From Solibacillus sp. FSL W7-1464 (GTDB taxonomy: Bacteria > Bacillota > Bacilli > Bacillales_A > Planococcaceae), in contig NZ_JBBORC010000001.1 of NCBI RefSeq assembly GCF_038004425.1, positions 2,209,001 to 2,273,000 on the forward strand: a DNA stretch of 64,000 nt, written 5' to 3'. This document shows positions 33,931 through 42,775 of the stretch, piece after piece. How positions within the stretch are numbered: the stretch's first letter is position 1; each line of letters begins with the position of its first letter. The notes below the pieces were generated by a model. It was given only the letters and a program-made list of their open reading frames with translations. It had not been told where the DNA came from and made no database searches. The position numbers were made by a program, and so were the translations under genes.

Positions 33931-35529
33931 ATGGTAAAAATCGAACTTACTCCAACACTTACAATTGAAGAACTCGCAAAAAAGAATGCGGCGTTGGAAA
34001 AACAAAATGAAGCCCTACTGGCTAAACTCAACTGGTGGGAAGCACAGTTCCGCCTGAGCCAACAAAAGAAGTATGGTGCTTCAAGTGAAAAAACCAACCA
34101 AGATCAACTTACGCTGACGCTATTCAATGAAATGGAAATGACGTCAGATAACACGGTCGAAGAACCGACGCTTGAAACGGTTACCTATAAACGTAAAAAG
34201 CGTTCGGGTCAAATCGAAGCGATGTTAGAAAACTTGCCTGTCGAAACGATTCACTATCGTTTAAGCGAAGAAGAGCAGGTTTGTTTGTGTTGCGGTGAAA
34301 AGACACACGAAATGAGTACACAAATCCGTCGTGAATTGAAAATCATTCCGGCACAAGTCGAAGTGGTCGAACATGTTCAACACATTTACAGCTGCCGTCA
34401 TTGTGAAAAAGAAGGAACAGAAACACCTATCGTCACAGCGAAAATGCCAGCGCCTATGTATCCAGGTAGCTTAGCTTCGCCATCAGCGATGGCTTATTTG
34501 ATGAGCCAAAAATATTGTGAAGGTCTTCCGCTTTATCGACAAGAAAAACAATTAGAGCGAATGGGCATTTCACTCTCACGTCAAACGATGGCGAACTGGA
34601 TGATGTATGGGGCGAACACATGGCTTATCCATTTATATCATCATCTTCATAAAAAACTACTACAAGAGGATATTGCCCATGCGGATGAGACCAGTTTACA
34701 AGTATTAAATGAACCTGGTCGCGCTGCGACAAGCAAATCGTTTATGTGGATGTATCGAACAGGTCGAGAAGTAGCGCCCATCGTGCTTTATGACTATCAA
34801 ACTACACGCTCGGGTAAACATCCCAAAGCATTTTTACAAGGTTTTTCAGGTTATCTCCATGTCGATGGATATGCAGGTTATCACGACTTGAAAAATGTCG
34901 AGTTGGTCGGGTGCTGGGCGCACGCGCGTCGAAAATATGATGAAGCACTGAAATCCTTACCAGCAAATCTACAAAATACAGAGCAGCCATGTGCCGCAAA
35001 AATAGGCCTTCAATTCTGTAATCGTTTATTTGCGATCGACAAAAAGATTAATAAAATGGACGACTGTACACCTGAACGTCGCTACGATGAACGTCTGAAG
35101 CAGAGTAAACCTGTATTAGATGATTTTTTAGTATGGCTAAAAACAGAAAAAGCCCGTGTCGCACCAAAAACAAAATTAGGTGAAGCCATTACATACTGTT
35201 TAAATCAGTGGCAAAAACTCGTGGTATTTTTAAAGGATGGTCGTCTAGAGTTAGATAATAATCGAGGCGAACGTTCGATTAAACCGTTCGTTATCGGTCG
35301 CAAGGCGTGGTTATTTGCGAGTTCTCCAAAAGGCGCAAAGGCTAGTGCTGTCATTTACAGTATTGTAGAAACAGCCAAAGAGAACCAACTCGATCCGCTG
35401 AAATATTTAACGTATGTCTTGGAACAGCTGCCGTTAATTGAACGAACAGACGACGCAGCGTTAGATGCGTTGATGCCTTGGTCAGATAAAATTCCGACCA
35501 ACTGCCACGTACCAAAACGAACTATATAG
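33931..35529 (+). CDS. tnpC: IS66 transposase TnpC
   Basis: 532 residues. The order is an N-terminal leucine-rich coiled coil ([20 protein letters not shown]), a zinc-finger region (CLCCGEKTH and [10 protein letters not shown]), then the DDE catalytic core with [12 protein letters not shown] (first Asp), [12 protein letters not shown] (second Asp) and [12 protein letters not shown] (Glu), ending in a typical [11 protein letters not shown] region. The full length and intact motifs argue for a functional transposase. Confidence 0.95.
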   Translation: MVKIELTPTLTIEELAKKNAALEKQNEALLAKLNWWEAQFRLSQQKKYGASSEKTNQDQLTLTLFNEMEMTSDNTVEEPTLETVTYKRKKRSGQIEAMLENLPVETIHYRLSEEEQVCLCCGEKTHEMSTQIRRELKIIPAQVEVVEHVQHIYSCRHCEKEGTETPIVTAKMPAPMYPGSLASPSAMAYLMSQKYCEGLPLYRQEKQLERMGISLSRQTMANWMMYGANTWLIHLYHHLHKKLLQEDIAHADETSLQVLNEPGRAATSKSFMWMYRTGREVAPIVLYDYQTTRSGKHPKAFLQGFSGYLHVDGYAGYHDLKNVELVGCWAHARRKYDEALKSLPANLQNTEQPCAAKIGLQFCNRLFAIDKKINKMDDCTPERRYDERLKQSKPVLDDFLVWLKTEKARVAPKTKLGEAITYCLNQWQKLVVFLKDGRLELDNNRGERSIKPFVIGRKAWLFASSPKGAKASAVIYSIVETAKENQLDPLKYLTYVLEQLPLIERTDDAALDALMPWSDKIPTNCHVPKRTI

Positions 35530-35589
35530 ATAACATAACAATAGCGGCTGCCTAAAACTAGGTGGCCGCTATTTGACGCTTACTTTTAA

Positions 35590-35618
35590 AATGTGACCAA
35601 CGACGCTTTGGGAATGTT
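35590..35618 (-). repeat. Palindrome P, copy 4 (inverted orientation)
   Basis: The minus strand reads AACATTCCCAAAG then CGTCGTTGGTCACATT, closely matching copy 3. It abuts the right target duplication of IS66 and faces copy 3 in opposite orientation across the element. Confidence 0.6.
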
Positions 35619-35704
35619 TTTTTTTACAAATGGTACTGTTTAGTCAATAACATAAGTAAGTTTAAAACCTTTTATACAGTCATATATTTAAAGTAAAAAA
35701 GGAA

Positions 35705-36145
35705 GTGAACAGAATAAAAAAGGGCAAAAACCTTTTAATAACAACCATTGTGATTTTATTTGTTGTAGCCTTTCTATGTTTCTATAACATCTCAACTAAA
35801 GGAGAATTATCTGAAGCTCTTCCTTCAATAAATCCTGAAATACAAGTGGAAAATGAAAAGAAACTAAAAGAAGGAGAAGAAATTACAACCCTACTCTATG
35901 AAGAGGGGGGCTTTTTTGAACAGGTAAACAACCAATTAAAAGAAGAAGGTTATGCATTTCAAATATTGCTTGCCGTTTATTCAAAAGATGATATTCGGGT
36001 GAAATATATCTTAAATAAAGAGGCAACTGAATCTGTACAAGAAGCTGTAAAATCAATTTTCTTTGAAGCAGTTGAAAAAAATAATTTAGACTCTAAATCA
36101 TTTAATCTTAAAGTGGCTGATAAAAATGATGGACCAGATTGGTAG
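35705..36145 (+). CDS. Uncharacterised single-pass exported protein
   Basis: About 146 residues. One N-terminal anchor (LLITTIVILFVVAFLCFY) precedes an acidic, lysine-rich outer part (ALPSINPEIQVENEKKLKEG to NDGPDW). Family not recognised. GTG at 35705 is the only canonical start near the ribosome-site-like AAAAAAGG, but the spacing is short; ATA at 35714 has better spacing (compare the PAP2 gene at 43492). It stands between palindromes 4 and 5. Confidence 0.5.
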   Translation: MNRIKKGKNLLITTIVILFVVAFLCFYNISTKGELSEALPSINPEIQVENEKKLKEGEEITTLLYEEGGFFEQVNNQLKEEGYAFQILLAVYSKDDIRVKYILNKEATESVQEAVKSIFFEAVEKNNLDSKSFNLKVADKNDGPDW

Positions 36146-36195
36146 TGATGTTTTTATTTCAATAACTGATAGTGCAGCAAGTGATTTATAAAGCA

Positions 36196-36290
36196 TACAA
36201 AACAAACCTAATAAACGTTCCCAAATGAAAGTTTGGGGACACATTAAAAATGCACGAACGTTGTTAAATCAACGTCTCGTACATTTTTTT
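36196..36290 (+). repeat. Two-hairpin element, copy B (palindrome P copy 5 plus terminator-like hairpin)
   Basis: CATACAAAACAAACCTAA, then palindrome P (36214-36245, AACGTTCCCAAA/TTTGGGGACACATT), then AAAAATGCACGAACGTTG, loop TTAAAT, CAACGTCTCGTACATTTTTTT. It aligns along its length with 32955-33047. It sits just after the 35705 gene, as a terminator would. Confidence 0.7.
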
Positions 36291-36509
36291 ATGAACATTG
36301 GTTATGCAGCATTTTATACAGATGATGCAAACCGTTGATGGAACGGTGTTTATAATTGCTGGACTTGGTCTTTAAATTGCATAAAAACTTGTATAGTATA
36401 TTTAGCATCGTTCTAAATCTGCATCTTTTCTAACAATCACCCAGAAAAATGTTATTAAACAATATGACCCGATTATGGAATAATGGTTTATCTGGAGTTG
36501 AAAAGTATT
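36291..36509. other. Non-coding stretch with a gene-tail fragment
   Basis: About 220 bp without an intact gene. Near 36443-36483 it holds a short open tail (QKNVIKQYDPIME, stop) nearly identical to that ending at 30872. The rest shows no ribosome site or repeat I can support. Confidence 0.4.
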
Positions 36510-36990
36510 AGATTAAAAATTGAATCCACTTCTGTTCCGGTTCGTAAGTTCACGTGCAGATTTGAGCCATTGTCTCTTTTTATCATCAAGATGGACCTTT
36601 ACTGTAATAAAATCTTACCTTATATATTTCTGGATCTAGATAGGGAATACCTGTTTCAGAATAACTCCACAATGAATTTAGTGGTGAGGAAATCCTTAAA
36701 TCTCTTCTGAATTTCCAATCATTATCATTATGTTTTGCTTCATTTAGAAGAACTTCAATTTTATCTCCATTTAACCTATTGGCAGCATGTATTTCGTGAA
36801 CAGGTAGCTCTAAAAATTCATTTTCCCAATTATGGAATTAACTTTTAATTACTTTCTTAAAATCCCATTCTTTTTAAATACGCTTTTAAATTTAGTTGGT
36901 CTTTTCGAAATATAGCTATATCTTTGTGTTCTCTTGTTTCTTTCCCTATAAGAAGGTCAATCGCCCACCCACCCGCAATAAACTTAACTG
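36510..36990 (-). pseudogene. Decayed copy of the nucleotidyltransferase gene at 21274-21900
   Basis: On the minus strand this DNA aligns with the 21.3-21.9 kb gene along most of its length. Shared stretches include the codons for RRDLRISL, NLNGDKIEVLL-like and the AGGWAIDLL-like start, in the same order. It has lost about 30 bases near 36617 and has other small deletions and frame breaks, and no ribosome site or intact start. It is dead. Divergence is clear but moderate, which suggests an old duplication or separate acquisition. Confidence 0.82.
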
Positions 36991-37047
36991 CTCCTATCAT
37001 TTAAGCGCAATATCATTATAAGAAGTAGTTAATTTCTCTAATTGAGC

Positions 37048-37914
37048 TCACTTATGCTGCAGGCGGAATAGAACAGCTGCAAAAATGGCGATACCGACAA
37101 TCGAACCGCCAATAAACAGCGCACTTGATTGCGTTCCTAAAATACTGCCGCCTATTTCGTAAACAACGCCGTAAGTTAGCATATAGGAATCCATTGCCTC
37201 TTCCGCATTTCCAAACACCGTTCGCAAAGAATCTTCCATCAAAAGCTGACGTAACAATACTGCGACGTGACTGACAGGAAATAATTGAATGACCGTTTGA
37301 ATTGCTTTCGGCAGCACGCCCATCGGAACATAGACCGCGCATAAAAAGCCAATGAGTGTACCGATCAGTGAATTTACCGTTGAAAATGCTTTTGCTGATT
37401 TCGCCAAAAGTACGATCACTAAATTGATCATTGCGCTCAGCAACACACCAAGCATAATCACACCGACTAGTTGTATGAGCTTCCATATACTCGGCAGCTG
37501 GGTACCAAGCGTCAATAAATATATTTCACATACTATAAAAGCAATAGCCGTCATGAGAAACCCGATTAAGACCGAGCTGATGACATAGCTTAGCTGAATT
37601 GAAAAACGGGATGCGGATGTAACAAGAAAATCCGCTGTACGCTTTGATTCCTGATCCCCTACGAATATCGCAAATACTGCCAGTGTTGAGGTCATGGCTG
37701 TCATTGTCAAAATCCCGGCAATCATCCATTGACTTACAGCTAATTCAACTGCGGGCGTCACTTCAATTACCTGACTAATGGCATCAATTTGCAGTTTCTG
37801 TAAAAAGACAATAAATAACCCGATTGAAATCAAGACAGACAGCAACGAGAAAAAGACGAGCATTCTGTCCCGGAAGAAGATTTTATGATTGCGAACAATT
37901 AAGCTCGTCAGCAT
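37048..37914 (-). CDS. ABC-2 type exporter permease
   Basis: 288 residues with six hydrophobic segments, typical of ABC-2 permeases, starting MLTSLIVRNHKIFFRDR. Two large segments near 50-80 and 170-200 enclose GQLPSIWKL-like loops, and the C-terminal LPKAIQTVIQLFPVSH block is a family landmark. The start follows GGGGGAGG and lies two bases after the ATPase stop. It is the last gene of a four-gene operon: LytTR regulator, DUF3021, ATPase, permease. The substrate is unknown. Confidence 0.9.
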   Translation of the reverse strand: MLTSLIVRNHKIFFRDRMLVFFSLLSVLISIGLFIVFLQKLQIDAISQVIEVTPAVELAVSQWMIAGILTMTAMTSTLAVFAIFVGDQESKRTADFLVTSASRFSIQLSYVISSVLIGFLMTAIAFIVCEIYLLTLGTQLPSIWKLIQLVGVIMLGVLLSAMINLVIVLLAKSAKAFSTVNSLIGTLIGFLCAVYVPMGVLPKAIQTVIQLFPVSHVAVLLRQLLMEDSLRTVFGNAEEAMDSYMLTYGVVYEIGGSILGTQSSALFIGGSIVGIAIFAAVLFRLQHK

Positions 37915-37915
37915 A

Positions 37916-38836
37916 TTAGTTTTCCTCCCCCGCATCATTCGTTTCAATAAATACTTGGTCGAGCGAACCTTTAATTACTTCAAATGATGCAATGTATGGC
38001 TCGAGTTGTGCCAAAACCGGAATCGTCGAAATTGTAGAAGTCACTTCCACCTTCCACCCGTCCTGCTGTTTTTCAGGCGCTCCAGGTAAAATGGCTGTTA
38101 CCTCATCAATGGCAACAGTCGGCTTTAATACAAATTGCAAATAGTCCTTCGCATAAAGCGCTTTTAGCTCATTCGGCGATCCTTGTGCAATGATTTCACC
38201 ATTTTTCATGATGACGATATCGTCTGCATGTGCTGCCTCTTCCATATAATGTGTTGTCAAAAATATGGTCATGCCGATTTCCTTGCGCAGCCGATCAATC
38301 GTGGCCCAAACAAATTGTCGTGTAAATGGATCGAGTCCGGTCGTCGGCTCATCTAAAAATAACAGCTTAGGCTTATGAATTATTGCCCGCGCAATATCCG
38401 CCCGACGACGCTGCCCGCCTGAAAGCGAACCGTATTTTTTATGCTCGATGTCTGCAAGCTGTAAATACTGTTGCACAAAATCATAATTTTCCTGTAATAT
38501 TGGCTTCGGTAAACGATAAAAACGGCCACGATGCACGATATTTTCCTTCACCGTCAATTGGTGATCTAAAATACTTTCCTGAAATACAATACCAATCGTC
38601 CGGCGAATCGCTTCATTGCCTTTCAGCGTACCAAGTGTATGCCCATCGATTGAAACCGTTCCGCTCGTTTTCCCCAAAAGCGTACATAACATTTCAATTG
38701 TCGTGGATTTACCTGCACCGTTACTCCCAAGGAAAGCAAATAGAGCCCCCTTTTGCACGGAAAAGCTGATTCCTTTTACGGCTTCGAATTCTCCGTACTG
38801 CTTTGTTAACTGCTGGACATCAATTAATACTTGCAT
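37916..38836 (-). CDS. ABC exporter ATP-binding protein
   Basis: 306 residues. Walker A is GSNGAGKST near 38, the signature is LSGGQRRRADIARA near 142, Walker B is LLFLDEPTTGLDP, and the switch His is in LTTHYMEEA. The C-terminal 80 residues are the extension typical of ABC-2 exporter ATPases. Start ATG 38836 follows GAGGTGAGTAAC. It drives the permease encoded two bases downstream. Confidence 0.95.
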   Translation of the reverse strand: MQVLIDVQQLTKQYGEFEAVKGISFSVQKGALFAFLGSNGAGKSTTIEMLCTLLGKTSGTVSIDGHTLGTLKGNEAIRRTIGIVFQESILDHQLTVKENIVHRGRFYRLPKPILQENYDFVQQYLQLADIEHKKYGSLSGGQRRRADIARAIIHKPKLLFLDEPTTGLDPFTRQFVWATIDRLRKEIGMTIFLTTHYMEEAAHADDIVIMKNGEIIAQGSPNELKALYAKDYLQFVLKPTVAIDEVTAILPGAPEKQQDGWKVEVTSTISTIPVLAQLEPYIASFEVIKGSLDQVFIETNDAGEEN

Positions 38837-38837
38837 G

Positions 38838-39242
38838 TTACTCACCTCGATGTTGAAGTTGACTGTTCATTTTTCGAATTGCACGCTTTTCATCGGTATA
38901 GTAATACAGCCAAACGATGAGATAAATCACCGAAGCGCGAGCGTATAAAGTAAAGATGGATTTGCCGTTATCAAGTTCGAACCAGCTGCCATAATAACCT
39001 ATGATAAAGACTGCCGTTACAGTAATTACATAATGGATTATAAGTACAGCAAACATTGACCAATCCAATTTATACAGTTGGTTTGCTACTGCAATGACAA
39101 CTCCCAAAATGACTGCATAGGAAAACTGATGGACAATCGTCTCACTCATCCAGTAATCATGTGGCGACTTTAATGAGATAAGCATGATGATGAAATAGGA
39201 TGAACCTAAACTTATCAAAATGCTTTGTATTAAATTTTTCAC
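38838..39242 (-). CDS. DUF3021 membrane protein
   Basis: 134 residues with four membrane segments (about 5-25, 40-55, 63-84, 98-118), beginning MKNLIQSILISLGSSYFIIM. DUF3021 genes typically sit between a LytTR-type regulator and an ABC exporter, exactly as here. The GTG start overlaps the stop of the regulator gene (GTGA). It may regulate the LytTR protein, but its role is unproven. Confidence 0.85.
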   Translation of the reverse strand: MKNLIQSILISLGSSYFIIMLISLKSPHDYWMSETIVHQFSYAVILGVVIAVANQLYKLDWSMFAVLIIHYVITVTAVFIIGYYGSWFELDNGKSIFTLYARASVIYLIVWLYYYTDEKRAIRKMNSQLQHRGE

Positions 39243-39694
39243 TTGCCGTTTCCCCCTAACCCGAATGCCTCTTTTAACGCTTTGAAATAATTGCGGCTGA
39301 TTGGAATCATGACTCCATTTTCGAGCGTAAGTTGCGGGTTGCCAAGAACCTTCGACTGAATGGAAGCAATTTTCTCAAAATGCACAAGTGTCGCCTTATT
39401 GACACGTATCAGCTGTGTTGAAAATCGTTCCTCCAGCTCATAAAGCTTTTGTTTCACTTCCAGCTCCTGCTCATCTGTCTGGATATAAACTTTGCCCTGC
39501 TCGCTGTATATGCTGTACACATCCTGCATTTTAATCAAATGAATATCCCCATCAATGTAGCCGGCGATTGTATCATTTTTCGTTGCTTGATTGAGCTTTT
39601 TCAGCAGTTGTGCCACTTGCTCACCGTATTCCGGCGCATGCACATGAACTTCGATCTCCGAGAGCTGCTGCTCAATATGTAAATGTATTTTCAT
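39239..39694 (-). CDS. LytTR DNA-binding regulator
   Basis: 151 residues. The LytTR domain is about 50-145 (IDGDIHLIKMQDVYSIYSEQ, LYELEERFSTQLIRVNKATLV, and the end ISRNYFKALKEAF). There is no receiver domain, as in the stand-alone LytTR regulators paired with DUF3021. It probably controls its own operon. GAGGGAGG precedes the ATG. The exporter and its signal are not identified. Confidence 0.9.
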   Translation of the reverse strand: MKIHLHIEQQLSEIEVHVHAPEYGEQVAQLLKKLNQATKNDTIAGYIDGDIHLIKMQDVYSIYSEQGKVYIQTDEQELEVKQKLYELEERFSTQLIRVNKATLVHFEKIASIQSKVLGNPQLTLENGVMIPISRNYFKALKEAFGLGGNGK

Positions 39695-39872
39695 AAATCC
39701 TCCCTCTTGATTTGTAGTATAGCACCACTATTTATACGGATTTTATAATTCGCGCCAACACGTAGAAAGCGGTATGTAAGATGTAAAAATGGGATTGTAA
39801 CATGCAATTTCATTATAAGTATTATTTCCTGACAATTGTTAAGGAATTTTAGAATAGGCATTGTTCCAAAAA

Positions 39873-39915
39873 ATAAAACAGCAACCTCCCGTCTATTCAG
39901 GAGATTGCTGTTTTT
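39873..39915 (-). terminator. Terminator of the SDR gene
   Basis: AAAACAGCAACCTCC (39875-39889) and GGAGATTGCTGTTTTT (39900-39915) pair with one mismatch; both sides are T- or A-rich. It lies beyond the SDR stop. Confidence 0.85.
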
Positions 39916-39968
39916 GTTGAATGTTATATCAATTTATTTGAAGGAGATTTTTCCGATGCCCTTCAGGA

Positions 39969-40862
39969 TTATAGGTCGATCGCTTCGCCACCTGTTACGC
40001 CGTAAATTTGACCGGTAATATAGCTTCCTTCATCGGATGCCAGAAGGACATATACTGGGGCAAGCTCTACCGGCTGTCCAGCACGGCCAAGTGGTGAATT
40101 TTGGCCAAATTCAGGGATTTTGCCGTCCGGTTGTCCGTTATCCAACTGCAAAGGTGTCCAAATCGGGCCTGGCGCAATCCCGTTCACACGTACCCCTTTA
40201 GAAGCGAAGTATGCTGAAAGGTTTACGGTAAAGTTGCTGATCGCACCTTTTGTAGAAGCATAGTCCATTAAAAAGGTAGATGGATTGTACGATTGAACCG
40301 ATGTCGTCGTAATAATCGCACTTCCCGGTTCCAAATGTTCTTCAGCAGCTTTAACGGCTTCAAACATGCTGATAACATTTACTTTGAACGTATCTTCTAC
40401 TTGTTTGATCGTTAAATCGCTTAGTGTCTGCTGTGCGATCTGCTGTCCCGCATTCAATACGAGCGTATCCAATCCGCCAAAAGCTTCCACTGTTTTTTTC
40501 ACCATTTCTGTCGCCGCGCCATCTTCACGCAAGTCATATGGCAGAAGCAATGCTTTTTTGCCGGCTTCTTCGATTAATGCTTTTACTTCATTTGCGTCTT
40601 CTTCTTCGCCAGGGAAGAATTGAATTGCGACATTAGCGCCTTCGCGTGCATAGGCAATCGCGGCAGCACGGCCAATTCCGGAATCGCCACCGGTAATTAA
40701 TGCATTTCGCCCTTCCAGACGCTGATGCCCTTTATATGATTTTTCTCCACAATCAGGTTTGGGACTCATTTCGTTTTGTATCGCCGGAGTACTCTGTTCT
40801 TGATCCGGGAATTTCTCCGTATGAAATTTTTTTCGTGGATCGTTTAGGTTTGGGTTTCCCAT
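39969..40862 (-). CDS. SDR oxidoreductase, general stress protein (YdaD/GS39-like)
   Basis: 297 residues. After a 50-residue N-terminal extension (PRKKFHTEKFPDQEQSTPA region) comes the SDR core: TGGDSGIGRAAA (cofactor motif), NAGQQ, and the catalytic YASTKGA with the upstream Ser. The extension and the ENDV-free tail match glucose-dehydrogenase-like stress proteins such as B. subtilis YdaD. A SigB-type promoter lies 100 bases upstream, supporting a stress role. Start 40862 follows GGAGATG. Confidence 0.88.
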   Translation of the reverse strand: MGNPNLNDPRKKFHTEKFPDQEQSTPAIQNEMSPKPDCGEKSYKGHQRLEGRNALITGGDSGIGRAAAIAYAREGANVAIQFFPGEEEDANEVKALIEEAGKKALLLPYDLREDGAATEMVKKTVEAFGGLDTLVLNAGQQIAQQTLSDLTIKQVEDTFKVNVISMFEAVKAAEEHLEPGSAIITTTSVQSYNPSTFLMDYASTKGAISNFTVNLSAYFASKGVRVNGIAPGPIWTPLQLDNGQPDGKIPEFGQNSPLGRAGQPVELAPVYVLLASDEGSYITGQIYGVTGGEAIDL

Positions 40863-40961
40863 CAAAAATCATCTCCTATCTAGTTAGTACATTCTTTGCA
40901 AGGACAATTCCGATAATGGCTTATCAGATTGCCCTTCACAAAAACTGTTACATTTTTTTGA

Positions 40962-40986
40962 ATACCCTGTCTGAATCACTTTAAAC
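40962..40986 (-). promoter_or_regulatory. SigB promoter of the SDR gene
   Basis: On the minus strand GTTTAA (40981-40986), 13 bases, GGGTAT (40962-40967) matches the B. subtilis SigB consensus in all 12 positions. It ends about 100 bases before the SDR start. Confidence 0.8.
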
Positions 40987-41079
40987 AGTTCCAGATCTTT
41001 TTGCTTGGTAAAATCAACTGCTATTTTCATGCATTGCGGCTGTTAAAATAGGGGGACCCGTGAGATGGCCATCCCTTTT

Positions 41080-42696
41080 TTATTGTGTTTCCGGGAAAAA
41101 TACTTGTGCTGTGCTGATATCTACCAGTGTAGGCCCTATCGTATTGAGCGCCTCTTCCATGACAGATTCCAGCTCGGTATCCGAAGCAGGTCGCAATCCT
41201 TTCCAACCGCAGGCTTCAGCCAATTTCACAAAATCAGGGTTCGTTAAATCGACTCCTACTTCTTCCTTCTTCGCAACTTTCAGCTTGTCCCTTTCCATTT
41301 GAAGACTTTCATTATTCAGGACAACGACCGTAATATCCAGTTCATAGCGAGTTGCTGTCAATAGATCTGCAAGTACCATTTGAAGCCCTCCGTCGCCTAC
41401 AATCGCCACGACTTGTTTTTCAGGTTTGATGAGCTTGGCTGCCATTGCTGCCGGAAGACCAAAGCCCATTGTCCGCCAGTATCCGGAAAATAAGACAGAC
41501 TGCTCTTTTTGTTTGAAGTTACGATTCGTCCATACTGTATTATCCCCTGTATCCAGTGCGAGAATCGCATCCGGTGCTACTGTTCGGTCAATGGCGCGGA
41601 TAATTCTTGAAGGATGAACAGGATACCCTTTCGTATTGCCTTCCTGCTCATTTTGCGCAGCCCATTTCTCTTTTACTTGTTGTAAATGTTCTACCCAATC
41701 CTCCGAACGGCTGAATTGTTGCAGGCTCTCCGTTAAAATGGGAATAACCTCTTCTGTTTTTCCCATGATTCCAAGTTCTGTCGGAATTTCTTTTACGAAC
41801 TTATCAAATTGGCGGTCGATCTGGATAATTCGGGCATCCGTAGGCACAAACCCTTCCGGCCACCAAGTCGTCCCTGCAAGAAGTACGACATCTGCCTGTT
41901 TAAATACATCAGCAGCATGAGGATTCCCGCCTTCGCCAATCCCTTGTAATACAAGCGGTGAAGATTCATCAAACAAACCTTTTCCGCCTAAACTTGTAAG
42001 AATGCCGGCTCCCCACAGATCCGCCAGTTTTTCCAGATCCGCTGAAACAGAAGTGGCGCCTAGACCAGCCAGAATCATTGGTCGCTTGGCTGTTTTCATA
42101 ATGTCCACTGCGTGTTTCAGGCTTTCATTCGTAAAGCTGGAAGCACCTTCAATTACATCCGGCAATCGGCGCGGCTCTCCCTTAGCAGGCATCATCATAA
42201 TATCCTTTGGTATTGATATATGGGTTACAACCCTTTGTCCGAGAGAAGTTCGCGCTGCTTTTTGCAGAACTTCAATTGTTGCATCCGGGCTGGCCAGATT
42301 TGCAGAATAAGCGGCAAATGGCTTCACAAGCTCCTGCTGGTCAATATATTGCGGATATTCCGTGCCGATTTTACCGCTTTCGGCCTGCCCGGTAATTGCC
42401 AGGACAGGCGCTCTGTCTGCATGTGCATCACCGAGTCCATTGATAAGATTCGCTGCACCTGGTCCCATCGTTGCCGTACACACACCAAGACCACCAGTTA
42501 ATTTTGCTTCTGCAGACGCCATAAAAGCAGCTGTCGACTCATGTTTGACCGCAATGTATTTAATTTTATCCTGTTTCGCCAGTGCATCGATCAGTCCGAA
42601 TGTTGCATCACCTACTACTCCATATATCCGTCGTACACCGAACATATACAATTGATCAAGCATTAATTCAGAAACTGTTCGCTCTGTTTTTCCCAT
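41080..42696 (-). CDS. Thiamine-diphosphate enzyme, pyruvate oxidase-like (YdaP-type)
   Basis: 538 residues with the three-domain layout of pyruvate-oxidase/acetolactate-synthase enzymes: PYR domain (about 5-170, with the catalytic Glu in VKHESTAAFMA), central FAD/nucleotide domain (about 190-330), PP domain (about 360-530) with GDGGLQMVLADLLTA then NN, the TDP-magnesium motif. The pattern fits B. subtilis YdaP, a SigB-controlled stress protein; whether it oxidises pyruvate with oxygen or a quinone is unproven. GGGAGG precedes the ATG. Confidence 0.88.
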   Translation of the reverse strand: MGKTERTVSELMLDQLYMFGVRRIYGVVGDATFGLIDALAKQDKIKYIAVKHESTAAFMASAEAKLTGGLGVCTATMGPGAANLINGLGDAHADRAPVLAITGQAESGKIGTEYPQYIDQQELVKPFAAYSANLASPDATIEVLQKAARTSLGQRVVTHISIPKDIMMMPAKGEPRRLPDVIEGASSFTNESLKHAVDIMKTAKRPMILAGLGATSVSADLEKLADLWGAGILTSLGGKGLFDESSPLVLQGIGEGGNPHAADVFKQADVVLLAGTTWWPEGFVPTDARIIQIDRQFDKFVKEIPTELGIMGKTEEVIPILTESLQQFSRSEDWVEHLQQVKEKWAAQNEQEGNTKGYPVHPSRIIRAIDRTVAPDAILALDTGDNTVWTNRNFKQKEQSVLFSGYWRTMGFGLPAAMAAKLIKPEKQVVAIVGDGGLQMVLADLLTATRYELDITVVVLNNESLQMERDKLKVAKKEEVGVDLTNPDFVKLAEACGWKGLRPASDTELESVMEEALNTIGPTLVDISTAQVFFPETQ

Positions 42697-42775
42697 GATA
42701 GATGAACCTCCCTGATAGACTTTCCTAACCTGCCAGTTATTAGTCTATTTTATATTTTTGCTCACATTTTTTAAC

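Larger units (their letters stand above)
33149..35583 (+). mobile_element. IS66 family insertion sequence, complete
   Basis: 2435 bp. The terminal inverted repeats start GTAAGCGCCAAATATAGC at 33149 and, on the opposite strand, GTAAGCGTCAAATAGCGG at 35583. It carries tnpA, tnpB and tnpC in order. It is flanked by the 8-bp direct repeat TTTTAAAA at 33141-33148 and 35584-35591; IS66 elements are known to duplicate 8 bp. All three genes look intact, so recent or current activity is possible. Rejoining the flanks places palindrome P copy 4 right at the insertion point. Confidence 0.93.

Noticed and set aside
31930-36290. Integron attC sites
   Set aside because: The palindromes lack the RYYYAAC/GTTRRRY pair and no integron integrase is in the window.
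36483-36710. 75-codon frame on the plus strand
   Set aside because: It is antisense to the decayed nucleotidyltransferase copy and has no ribosome site.
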